From JAUNSR01 sp036655355 (lineage in GTDB: Bacteria; Bacteroidota; Bacteroidia; Bacteroidales; JAUNSR01), in the NCBI GenBank assembly GCA_036655355.1, contig JAVVQG010000017.1, positions 21,076 through 85,075 of the forward strand: 64,000 nucleotides of DNA, written 5' to 3'. The number at the start of each line of letters is the position of its first letter. Positions within the stretch are counted from its first letter, which is position 1. This document shows, one piece after another, positions 56,659 to 64,000 of the stretch. A program made the position numbers and the translations under genes. The notes below the pieces were generated by a model that was not told where the DNA came from, did not search any database, and was given only the letters and a program-made list of their open reading frames with translations.

Positions 56659-57471
56659 ATGAAGTTAAGCACATTAGAAACGGGATTTTTTCTCAGCGAC
56701 GGAGGAGCCATGTTCGGACTTCTCCCAAAAATGAATTGGCAGAGGCAGTACCCCGCTGACAATAAGAATCTTTGTAAAATGGCCATGAGGTGCCTATTGG
56801 TCGAAACAAAAAACAAAATAATTTTGCTCGATACCGGAATCGGTACGAAAAATGATCCCGGAATTGCCGGATACGGCTTCTTCGACATCGTTGATCCCAC
56901 TTTGTCTATGCAGCTCTTGGGAATCCGTCCGGAAGAGGTTACAGACGTTATTCTGTCACATCTTCATTTTGACCATTGCGGAGGGATAAGCTACCTTAAC
57001 GAGAAAAACGAGCTTTGCGAAAGCTATCCGAATGCCACCTATCACATAGCAGAATCTCAATGGAAGCACAGCCTTAACCCGGCCCCGTTCGATGCCGATT
57101 CCTATTTTCCGCAGAATACGGCCCTGCTTATCGGAAATCCCCGGTTACACCTGATAAGGGATACCTATGAGTTAACACCGGATATCACACTGAAAATATA
57201 CAACGGACATACGCCGGGACAAATCGTCACTTTTATTGAAAAACAACATGAAACACACCTCTTCGCAGGGGACGTCATACCTACACTACCCAATTTGCGG
57301 ATAGATTCCATTTCGGCTTTCGATTTGCACGCTGAGACCTCTTTCTCCGAAAAAAACCGACTCTTACACGAAGCGATGGAGAAAAATGCCACGCTCTTTT
57401 TTTACCACGACGCATGGCATAAAAGTAGTAGGATCTGTACGACACCTTTAAAAAAAATGAGATTGTATTGA
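56659..57471 (+). CDS. MBL-fold metallo-hydrolase
   Basis: This 270-residue protein has the zinc motif SHLHFDHCGG (about 99-108), later ligands in NGHTPGQI and FAGDVIPTL, and a late His (FYHDAWHKSS). It resembles the quorum-quenching lactonase/N-acyl hydrolase type of MBL proteins, but the substrate is unknown. No signal peptide. It is alone on the plus strand; a repeat region follows. Confidence 0.85.
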   Translation: MKLSTLETGFFLSDGGAMFGLLPKMNWQRQYPADNKNLCKMAMRCLLVETKNKIILLDTGIGTKNDPGIAGYGFFDIVDPTLSMQLLGIRPEEVTDVILSHLHFDHCGGISYLNEKNELCESYPNATYHIAESQWKHSLNPAPFDADSYFPQNTALLIGNPRLHLIRDTYELTPDITLKIYNGHTPGQIVTFIEKQHETHLFAGDVIPTLPNLRIDSISAFDLHAETSFSEKNRLLHEAMEKNATLFFYHDAWHKSSRICTTPLKKMRLY

Positions 57472-57482
57472 ATCCTTTTTCA

Positions 57483-57521
57483 CAAATCGAGACTTTCGCA
57501 AATCGAGACTTTCGCAAATTG
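57483..57521. repeat. 16-bp tandem repeat, two and a half units
   Basis: CAAATCGAGACTTTCG occurs at 57483-57498 and 57499-57514, followed by a partial third copy. Confidence 0.9.
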
Positions 57522-57600
57522 AATGATCCGTATATTGACCCACAGAAAACCACTCGGGATTCCTATACTTTCTTCTCGGGAAACACCTTATCGCTAATGC

Positions 57601-57688
57601 CAAGGCGGTGGCGCGGTCGAAGCAAGGCCGTGGCGCGGTCGAAGCAAGGCGGTGGCGCGGTCGAACCAAAGCGGTGGCGCGCCAAACG
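57601..57688. repeat. GC-rich 22-bp tandem array, four units
   Basis: Units start at 57601, 57623, 57645 and 57667. The core is GCGGTGGCGCGGTCGAA; units 1-3 differ by one or two bases, unit 4 by more. Period and part of the core resemble the array at 10649-10736. Confidence 0.9.
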
Positions 57689-57821
57689 ACCCCTATGCCT
57701 ATTGATAAACAGTGGATTAGAAACAATAAACACAGGATTGAATTTGAATTTGAACGGATGCAAAAAGAAAATATCCGTAATCAGACAGAAACAACTTCGG
57801 AATAAGCGGATCATAACCCAT

Positions 57822-57864
57822 AAAAAAAGGTTGTCTAAATTCGCAGGAATGAATTTAGACAACC
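57822..57864 (-). terminator. Terminator for the 58014 gene cluster
   Basis: GGTTGTCTAAATTC (57829-57842) and GAATTTAGACAACC (57851-57864) are a perfect 14-bp inverted repeat; on the minus strand a run of seven T follows. Confidence 0.75.
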
Positions 57865-58013
57865 TCTCTACTGTAATCCAGAGGGATCTCTTCTATGCAA
57901 TGTTATATTTCAATACACATTATTATATAAAAGAAAAATTACACAAATAGAACAAACTACTTTCAGCCAATTCTAGAAGATGGCTACTTTAAACAAGTAG
58001 TGAAGTGATTCTT

Positions 58014-58673
58014 TTAATCAAATTTGATTTTCCCAAAGTATTCAGGAATAAGAAACTCGGGCTGAGAACTTACAATCGGGTTCCAACTCAGGAAGTGAGG
58101 ATGTGCGGTCGCATCCGCTCGCTTGCAGAAGTTACCGCTTAAGACTGAATTTAATTCTTCATCTTGAAGTCCAAGTAGCTGAAAAGGAATCGCTACCGTT
58201 AACTGCCATGTAAAAAGACCTTCCATTTCAAAAAAAGGACGTTTCCCCAAATCGGCATAGCGCCGTATCTTGGCAAGCTGATTCAGATCGAAATTTTCCA
58301 TCTCACCCGGAGTAGAGCCATACGTAGCGGCACACGTACCGATACAATTAAAGGAAAAATCATATAACAATCCGGTATTTTCATTTCTAAACAGTGCGGA
58401 AACACAACTGTCATCCTGAACGGGTTGCTGATCACGGGAATTCACGGCTCTCAGGTAATTACCGCTCACCAGATAACTGATGTAAAGCTCCTGAGACCCT
58501 CTTGCAACATAAAATGAAGTAAGAGGCTTATAGCTATACGGCTTAGACCAATTCACAGAATCAATACTGTGTGATTTCACCTTCTCAAAAAGATACTCGG
58601 CGCTTTTATCCAGTGTCATCTGGTCTAATTCGGGCACATACGCAATGTGCAATATTTTGTTTTTCGGGCTCAT
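58014..58673 (-). CDS. Carbohydrate-binding family 9-like protein
   Basis: This 219-residue protein is beta-rich, without a clear signal peptide. The end carries a pattern (SWNPIVSSQPEFLIPEYFG) seen in CBM9-like proteins of Bacteroidota that are encoded away from glycoside hydrolases. An ISYLVSGNYLRAV segment and a FSFNCIGTC stretch fit the same family. The ligand is unknown. It is 27 bp downstream of the LysE gene on the same strand. Confidence 0.65.
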   Translation of the reverse strand: MSPKNKILHIAYVPELDQMTLDKSAEYLFEKVKSHSIDSVNWSKPYSYKPLTSFYVARGSQELYISYLVSGNYLRAVNSRDQQPVQDDSCVSALFRNENTGLLYDFSFNCIGTCAATYGSTPGEMENFDLNQLAKIRRYADLGKRPFFEMEGLFTWQLTVAIPFQLLGLQDEELNSVLSGNFCKRADATAHPHFLSWNPIVSSQPEFLIPEYFGKIKFD

Positions 58674-58700
58674 AGATCAATAGGGTAAGGTTTCAATATG

Positions 58701-59420
58701 TCAGGAAGCGGGAGATACAGGAAGAACCCGCACATTCTCAATCTTCGCCGACTCTTGCGTTTTCTCTTTATTTTTAAATTTGTCTATCTCAGCGATAATT
58801 CCTAAAACAAAGCCTACGATGGAAATCACAACCATTACCATCGCGATAATCTTATTCACTAAGAAAAGGCTTCGTATCTTAAAATGATTTCTCGCCTTAT
58901 TCATAATCCACGTGATAAAAAACCACCAGATCAAAGCTCCTGTCATAACAGACGCATATCCCACCATATAATGGGTCCACGTCGTTGCTTCGAGCATAAA
59001 GTTAGTTCGCGCAAAAAGTGCGAGGTAGAAAAATATGATCAAAGGATTAGACAAAGTCAACAAAAATCCGGTAGCGAAGTAAGTGGCATGAGAGGTATTT
59101 GAAACGGCTGAAGTATTCAGGTCTTTCAACGGATTCTTTTTCCAAAGGTATAAACCCAGAACAAAGATAACGATGCTACCTACAATCTGTAAGGTCGCTT
59201 CATTAGATGTAACAAAGTCCATGATAAAGGAGAGTCCCAATCCGGATACCAATGCATAAAGAAGGTCAGACACAGCTGCACCCATCCCTGTCATCAAACC
59301 GGCATGACGACCTTTATTTAATGTTCTCTGTATTACTAATACGCCTATCGGCCCTAATGGCGCGGAAACCAAAATACCTATTAAGACCCCCCAAAGGATT
59401 GTATAAATCATCAAGCTCAC
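58701..59420 (-). CDS. LysE/RhtB-family amino-acid exporter
   Basis: This 239-residue inner-membrane protein has about six helices and the LysE N-terminus (GVLIGILVSAPLGPIGVLVI, GLMTGMGAAVSD). The family exports amino acids or derivatives. A C-terminal polar tail of about 30 residues (FKNKEKTQESAKIENVRV) is extra. Substrate unknown. Confidence 0.88.
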   Translation of the reverse strand: MSLMIYTILWGVLIGILVSAPLGPIGVLVIQRTLNKGRHAGLMTGMGAAVSDLLYALVSGLGLSFIMDFVTSNEATLQIVGSIVIFVLGLYLWKKNPLKDLNTSAVSNTSHATYFATGFLLTLSNPLIIFFYLALFARTNFMLEATTWTHYMVGYASVMTGALIWWFFITWIMNKARNHFKIRSLFLVNKIIAMVMVVISIVGFVLGIIAEIDKFKNKEKTQESAKIENVRVLPVSPAS

Positions 59421-59470
59421 GTTTCTATCCTTTTCTCTTTATTTAAAATTATGTTTTATTCTCTTATTTG

Positions 59471-59478
59471 CAAAGATA
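59471..59478 (-). promoter_or_regulatory. -7 element for the LysE gene
   Basis: The minus strand reads TATCTTTG (TAnnTTTG), about 50 bp before the start. Confidence 0.5.
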
Positions 59479-59544
59479 AACCGAATATCTTTTATTTCAT
59501 AGAAATTGTTTTACCATATTCTTTCGTAACAAATCCCTTTTGAT

Positions 59545-59552
59545 TAATTTTG
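59545..59552 (+). promoter_or_regulatory. -7 element for purL
   Basis: TAATTTTG matches TAnnTTTG; a TTTC box lies 19 bp upstream (59522-59525). The leader to the ATG would be about 80 nt. Confidence 0.55.
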
Positions 59553-59640
59553 CGACTTCTTAATGAAGATGGATTAAAATTTATTCATCCTATTTCAGGA
59601 AACTTTGAGTCAGTCTTTACTAACAAGTAACAAAATAAAA

Positions 59641-62600
59641 ATGATTCTTTTCTTTAAAACTCCCGCACAGACGGTGATCGCTGTTAATGCCGATCATTCG
59701 TTGTCTTCCGAAGAGATTAAAAAACTCAGCTGGTTGTTTAGCGATGCTGAAGCTCTCAGCGACGAACAACTTAGTGGTTGGTTTGTAGGACCACGCAAAG
59801 AGATGATTACTCCATGGAGCACCAATGCCGTTGAAATCACTCAAAACATGGGTCTTTCCGGAATCCTGCGTATTGAGGAATATTTCCCGGTGAGCAGTAA
59901 AGAAGCCGATCATGATCCAATGCTACAGCGCCTTTACGACGGTTTATCTCAAGCGATTTTCCAAATCAACAAAAAACCAGAACCGATCATTCACATCGAT
60001 GACATCGCAGCCTACAACAAACAAGAAGGTTTGGCGCTTAGCGACGATGAAATCGAGTATTTGAATGACGTGAGCAAACGTATCGGACGCAAACTTACCG
60101 ACAGTGAAGTATTTGGCTTCTCTCAGGTAAACTCAGAACACTGCCGTCACAAAATCTTCAACGGTATCTTCGTTATTGATGGCGAAGAGAAAGAATCTTC
60201 CCTATTTAAGCTTATCAAGAAAACATCAGAAACCAATCCTAACTTCCTGGTTTCCGCTTACAAAGACAACGTTGCGTTTAACGCAGGCCCTGTTGTCGAA
60301 CAATTCGCGCCCGCGAATCAAGACCATCCCGATTATTTCGAAATCAAAGATATTAAAACTGTTATCTCGCTAAAAGCGGAAACGCATAACTTCCCAACTA
60401 CGGTTGAACCTTTCAATGGTGCGGCTACCGGTACAGGAGGGGAAATCCGCGACCGTTTGGGCGGAGGTAAAGCATCTCTTCCTATCGCAGGTACTGCAGT
60501 GTACATGACATCTTATCCGCGTACGAAAGAAGACCGCAAATGGGAACTTTCGATGAAAGAGCGCGCTTGGTTGTACCAAACACCGGAACAAATCCTAATC
60601 AAAGCATCGAACGGTGCTTCAGATTTTGGTAATAAATTCGGCCAACCTCTTATCTGTGGTTCCCTACTTACTTTCGAACACCAGGAAAACCTGAAAAAGT
60701 TCGCTTTCGACAAAGTAATCATGCTTGCCGGTGGTGTAGGTTATGGTACAATGCGCGATGCGCTTAAAGGTGAACCGGTTCCGGGAGACAAAGTAGTAGT
60801 GATGGGTGGTGACAACTACCGCATCGGTATGGGTGGTGGCGCCGTTTCTTCCGTAGAAACAGGTGTATACGACAATGCAATTGAATTGAATGCTGTACAG
60901 CGTGCTAATCCGGAGATGCAGAAACGTGCCGCGAACGTTGTTCGTGCACTTGCTGAATCGGATATCAACCCGATTGTTTCAATCCATGACCACGGCGCAG
61001 GGGGGCACCTAAACGCCCTTTCTGAATTGATCGAAGCTACAGGCGGTATCATCCATATGGACAAACTTCCTGTTGGCGACCCTACTCTATCTGCTAAGGA
61101 GATTGCCGGAAACGAATCTCAAGAGCGTATGGGTATGTTGATCAAAGAGCAGGATATCGAACGTGTTCAGCGCATCGCCGAACGTGAACGTGCTCCTTTC
61201 TATGTTGTAGGAGAAACGACAGACGACATGAAGTTTGTTTTCGAACAAGCAGACGGCGAGCGTCCGATCGACCTTAAACTGGAAGACATGTTTGGAAAAG
61301 CACCTCGTACGGTGATGACAGACAACACAATCGAAGAAAAATTCGAAGAGATCACATATACACAGTCTCAATTGGATGAATACCTGAAAGATGTTCTTCA
61401 GATTGAAGCCGTAGCGTGTAAAGACTGGTTAACAAACAAAGTTGACCGTTCGGTTACAGGTAAAGTAGCACGTCAGCAGTGTCAGGGTGAAATCCAGTTG
61501 CCATTGAGCGACTGTGGTGTAGTAGCTCTTGATTACCGCGGAAATGCAGGTATCGCAACCTCTATCGGTCACGCTCCTCAGGTTGCTTTGATCGATCCGG
61601 CTGCCGGATCTGTAATGGCAATGGCTGAAGCATTGACAAACATCATCTTCGCTCCTCTTACCGAAGGTCTTTCAAGCATCTCATTGAGTGCGAACTGGAT
61701 GTGGCCTTGTAAAAACGAAGGGGAAGACGCTCGTTTGTACAAAGCGGTTGAGGCTTGTTCGGAATTCGCTTGCGACTTGGGCATCAACATCCCTACAGGT
61801 AAGGACTCTTTGTCAATGACTCAGAAATACGGCGATGAGAAAGTTTATTCTCCGGGCTGTGTGATTATCTCGGCAGGTGCGGAAGTTTCCGATATCAAAA
61901 AGGTAGTTTCTCCGGTGATTGTGAACGATGATAAATCAGCTCTATATTATATCGACTTCTCTTTCGACTCTTATAAATTAGGTGGATCCGCATTTGCTCA
62001 GACTTTGAATAAACTGGGTAATGAGACTCCTACGGTTAAGAATTTCGAATATTTTGCCGATGCATTTGAAACGGTTCAAGAAATGATCAACAAGAATCTG
62101 ATTCTTGCAGGTCACGATATCTCTGCAGGAGGTATGATCACGGCATTGCTTGAAATGACTTTTGCAAATACGAAAGGTGGTTTGAATATTGACCTAAGCG
62201 GTATCGCAGAGGAAGATATCGTGAAAGTTCTTTTCAGCGAGAATCCGGGTATCCTAATCCAGGTGAAAGATGAAAAAGCTGTTGAGAAAATGCTCGATGC
62301 AGAAGGAATCGGCTTCTTGAAAATCGGTCAACCTAGCGCAAACCGCACGGTAGAGATTAAAAAAGGAGATGCAAATTACGCATTCGACATCGATGCGCTT
62401 CGTGACGTTTGGTATGAATCTTCTTACCTACTTGACCGTAAACAAAGCGGCGAGGAATTAGCGAAAGCTCGTTTTGAAAACTATAAGAAACAACCGCTTC
62501 AATACGCATTCAACAACGATTTCAACGGTAAATTATCGAAATACGGTATCTCTCCGGATCGTCGTGAGAAAAGCGGCTTGAAAGCAGCGATCATCCGCGA

Positions 62601-63333
62601 GAAAGGTGTGAACGGCGATCGTGAGATGGCTTACTCATTGTATCTTGCAGGTTTCGACGTGAAAGACGTTCACATGACCGACTTGATCAGCGGACGTGAA
62701 ACACTCGAAGATGTAAACATGATCGTATTCTGTGGCGGATTCTCTAACTCTGACGTTTGCGGATCTGCAAAAGGATGGGCCGGCGGTTTCTTATGGAACG
62801 AAAAAGCGAAGAAAGCACTTGATAACTTCTATGCACGTCCCGACACCCTGTCATTGGGTATCTGTAACGGTTGCCAGTTGATGGTTGAACTTGGCTTGTT
62901 GACTCCAAACGATGATGTGAAACCGAAAATGCTTCACAACGAATCACACAAATTCGAATCAAACTTCGTTGGATTGAATATCCCTCAGAATAATTCGGTT
63001 ATGTTCGGTTCGCTTTCAAACGCGAAGTTAGGAGTTTGGGTTGCGCACGGTGAAGGAAAATTCTCTTTACCAAAAACGATCAGTGAATACAATGTGATTG
63101 CGAATTATGCTTATGACGCATACCCGGCCAACCCGAACGGTTCTCCGGCGGCAGTAGCCGGTATCGCATCTGCAGATGGCCGTCACCTGGCGATGATGCC
63201 TCACTTGGAAAGAGCGATCTTCCCTTGGCAATGGGCATACTATCCGCAAGATAGAAAAAACAACGACCAGGTTACACCTTGGATCGAAGCATTTGTCAAT
63301 GCCCGCAAATGGGTTGAAGCAAACGCTAAATAA
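59641..63333 (+). CDS. purL: Phosphoribosylformylglycinamidine synthase
   Basis: This 1230-residue large single-chain PurL makes FGAM from FGAR, glutamine and ATP in purine synthesis. Visible parts: an N-terminal PurS-like domain, the first synthetase half (VNSEHCRHKIFNG, AETHNFPTTVEPFNGAATG), a second half with the ATP-site duplication (GHDISAGGM), and a C-terminal glutamine amidotransferase (GICNGCQLMVELG with the nucleophile Cys, MMPHLERA with His-Glu). I chose ATG 59641 (MILFFKTP); a TTG at 59605 in the same frame is unlikely. A terminator follows. Confidence 0.96.
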   Translation: MILFFKTPAQTVIAVNADHSLSSEEIKKLSWLFSDAEALSDEQLSGWFVGPRKEMITPWSTNAVEITQNMGLSGILRIEEYFPVSSKEADHDPMLQRLYDGLSQAIFQINKKPEPIIHIDDIAAYNKQEGLALSDDEIEYLNDVSKRIGRKLTDSEVFGFSQVNSEHCRHKIFNGIFVIDGEEKESSLFKLIKKTSETNPNFLVSAYKDNVAFNAGPVVEQFAPANQDHPDYFEIKDIKTVISLKAETHNFPTTVEPFNGAATGTGGEIRDRLGGGKASLPIAGTAVYMTSYPRTKEDRKWELSMKERAWLYQTPEQILIKASNGASDFGNKFGQPLICGSLLTFEHQENLKKFAFDKVIMLAGGVGYGTMRDALKGEPVPGDKVVVMGGDNYRIGMGGGAVSSVETGVYDNAIELNAVQRANPEMQKRAANVVRALAESDINPIVSIHDHGAGGHLNALSELIEATGGIIHMDKLPVGDPTLSAKEIAGNESQERMGMLIKEQDIERVQRIAERERAPFYVVGETTDDMKFVFEQADGERPIDLKLEDMFGKAPRTVMTDNTIEEKFEEITYTQSQLDEYLKDVLQIEAVACKDWLTNKVDRSVTGKVARQQCQGEIQLPLSDCGVVALDYRGNAGIATSIGHAPQVALIDPAAGSVMAMAEALTNIIFAPLTEGLSSISLSANWMWPCKNEGEDARLYKAVEACSEFACDLGINIPTGKDSLSMTQKYGDEKVYSPGCVIISAGAEVSDIKKVVSPVIVNDDKSALYYIDFSFDSYKLGGSAFAQTLNKLGNETPTVKNFEYFADAFETVQEMINKNLILAGHDISAGGMITALLEMTFANTKGGLNIDLSGIAEEDIVKVLFSENPGILIQVKDEKAVEKMLDAEGIGFLKIGQPSANRTVEIKKGDANYAFDIDALRDVWYESSYLLDRKQSGEELAKARFENYKKQPLQYAFNNDFNGKLSKYGISPDRREKSGLKAAIIREKGVNGDREMAYSLYLAGFDVKDVHMTDLISGRETLEDVNMIVFCGGFSNSDVCGSAKGWAGGFLWNEKAKKALDNFYARPDTLSLGICNGCQLMVELGLLTPNDDVKPKMLHNESHKFESNFVGLNIPQNNSVMFGSLSNAKLGVWVAHGEGKFSLPKTISEYNVIANYAYDAYPANPNGSPAAVAGIASADGRHLAMMPHLERAIFPWQWAYYPQDRKNNDQVTPWIEAFVNARKWVEANAK

Positions 63334-63361
63334 TTAGGATATATACGCAAATCCATAACAT

Positions 63362-63402
63362 AAGAAAGGCAGTCTCATTCATTTGAGACTGCCTTCTTTT
63401 GT
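63362..63402. terminator. Bidirectional terminator, purL / HsmA-like gene
   Basis: AGGCAGTCTCA (63367-63377) and TGAGACTGCCT (63384-63394) form a perfect stem, with A-rich and T-rich flanks. Confidence 0.85.
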
Positions 63403-63410
63403 TTATACCG

Positions 63411-63809
63411 TTACGGATGCATCTGCATCCCGATGTACATTCCAATAAAATAGGGAATCAGCCAGATCGCCCACACAAGCACGCTAAACCGACTGAAATG
63501 CCGTTTTGCTGCTTGAGAGCCTTTGAAGTAGGTCCAATATGCCCAAAAAGCATGAATCAACATCAGTGAGATTGCAATAAATCCCGTCACGGTATGAATC
63601 TCATTGTGCCGGTGTGTAAGTACTGCAATATGCTCCATCAAGGTCGTACCTACCGTGTCACACAGAAGTCCAAGGGTAAAAAACACGAGATGCCAAGGAC
63701 GCAATCCTCTCTGAATTCGCTCTCCCCACACTCCTATGGTGTAAAAAATCAGCGCGGATGAAATCACCACTATCGCGGCTATGAGAAAATGAATATCAAT
63801 GTTCTCCAT
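63411..63809 (-). CDS. HsmA-like (TIGR03987) four-helix membrane protein
   Basis: This 132-residue protein has four membrane helices (about 8-28, 40-58, 74-94, 107-126) and conserved His in the loops (MEHIAVLTHRHNEIHTVTG). It resembles the HsmA/TIGR03987 family, whose role is not established. Own minus-strand gene, convergent with purL. Confidence 0.7.
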   Translation of the reverse strand: MENIDIHFLIAAIVVISSALIFYTIGVWGERIQRGLRPWHLVFFTLGLLCDTVGTTLMEHIAVLTHRHNEIHTVTGFIAISLMLIHAFWAYWTYFKGSQAAKRHFSRFSVLVWAIWLIPYFIGMYIGMQMHP

Positions 63810-63946
63810 CTTATTTTACATTTTACGATTAGAATATATTCATTATAACATCTAAGCAGGGGTTCTGTTTAACTTCGTCAGCTGTAGTTAGCCGATAAAG
63901 GAGTCAGGTTAGAGGTAAAAAAAGAAGAGGTTGCTTAAATACTAAT
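63810..63946. other. Spacer before the insertion-sequence end
   Basis: This 137-bp stretch shows nothing recognisable and separates the HsmA-like gene from the IS end. A promoter for the HsmA-like gene is expected but not clear. Confidence 0.5.
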
Positions 63947-64000
63947 TGAAGTGCACCCCAAAAGTTAGACAAAAAACTTTTGGGGTGCATTCTTTATGAA
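63947..64000 (+). mobile_element. Left end of an IS3-family (IS150-like) insertion sequence, cut by window edge
   Basis: The sequence starts TGAAGTGCACC and contains a perfect 15-bp inverted repeat, TGCACCCCAAAAGTT (63952-63966) and AACTTTTGGGGTGCA (63975-63989), separated by 8 bp. An ATG at 63996 follows, the likely start of orfA. The end sequence with its CCCCAAAAGTTAGACA core is that of IS150-group elements. The transposase itself is outside the window. Confidence 0.65.

Larger units (their letters stand above)
57472..58013. other. 542-bp non-coding region with two tandem arrays
   Basis: This stretch contains a 16-bp duplication, a GC-rich 22-bp array and a hairpin. The short frames across it consist of the repeat and have no family likeness, so none is called a gene. 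GC content of the array contrasts with the AT-rich remainder. Confidence 0.7.

Noticed and set aside
57468..57950. A 160-codon frame and its shadows over the GC-rich repeat
   Set aside because: Arg/Gly-rich repeat translation without homology or start signals; the region is better explained as non-coding repeats.
1..64000. Defence, phage or CRISPR systems
   Set aside because: No Cas, restriction, toxin-antitoxin, integrase or phage structural genes and no spaced repeats were seen; the repeats present are contiguous tandem units.

Overview
The window looks like a chromosomal segment of an anaerobic Bacteroidota member of the order Bacteroidales. The signs are an LpxC-FabZ fusion inside an lpxD-lpxC/fabZ-lpxA cluster, several TAnnTTTG-type -7 promoter elements, few Shine-Dalgarno sites, Bacteroidota-restricted families (DUF3078, DUF4924, Wzi-type capsule porin, a protein with a type IX secretion C-terminal signal) and a flavodiiron protein. 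A relative of Parabacteroides or a neighbouring family is my guess; no rRNA or tRNA gene is present to settle it.

Layout. 1-8972: [NiFe]-hydrogenase locus. The membrane-bound uptake hydrogenase (large subunit cut by the window edge, Tat-exported small subunit) lies downstream of hypC-hypD-hypE on the minus strand, and hypF-hypA-hypB is divergent on the plus strand, giving a full HypABCDEF maturation set around a 75-bp spacer with a 9-bp inverted repeat. 9025-10591: a small acidic unknown protein plus flavodiiron protein FprA behind a good promoter. 10592-24546: housekeeping genes (DUF3078 outer-membrane protein, pyrG, yidC, an ABC-F ATPase, tsaC, a polyprenyl-phosphate sugar transferase, two ClC channels flanking fmt). 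24550-43094: recQ, ugd, a WcaJ-like initiating transferase, the Wzi-like protein and an AT-rich Wzx/Wzy-dependent polysaccharide cluster (wza-wzc-wzx-GT-wzy-GT-GT-GT-GT). 43459-46678: lipid A genes. 46932-56503: a pRiA4b ORF-3-like protein, a T9SS-type secreted protein, rnz, rpsA, a nucleosidase, prfC, rmlD, DUF4924 and a Mur-ligase-like protein. 56659-63809: an MBL-fold hydrolase, tandem repeats, a CBM9-like protein, a LysE exporter, purL and an HsmA-like membrane protein. The last 54 bases look like the left end of an IS3-family insertion sequence.

The genes form three coherent functional blocks: H2 oxidation and metal-centre assembly with O2/NO defence next to it; cell-surface glycan synthesis (precursor, initiation, assembly, polymerisation, export and outer-membrane display); and lipid A synthesis. 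I found no CRISPR array, phage, toxin-antitoxin or recognisable defence system. The least explained items are two 22-bp tandem-repeat arrays about 47 kb apart with partly matching units, a 94-bp repeat that flanks a lipoprotein-glycosyltransferase cassette, the small protein before fprA, and a Mur-ligase-like protein with an altered P-loop. None of these amounts to a demonstrated new system.
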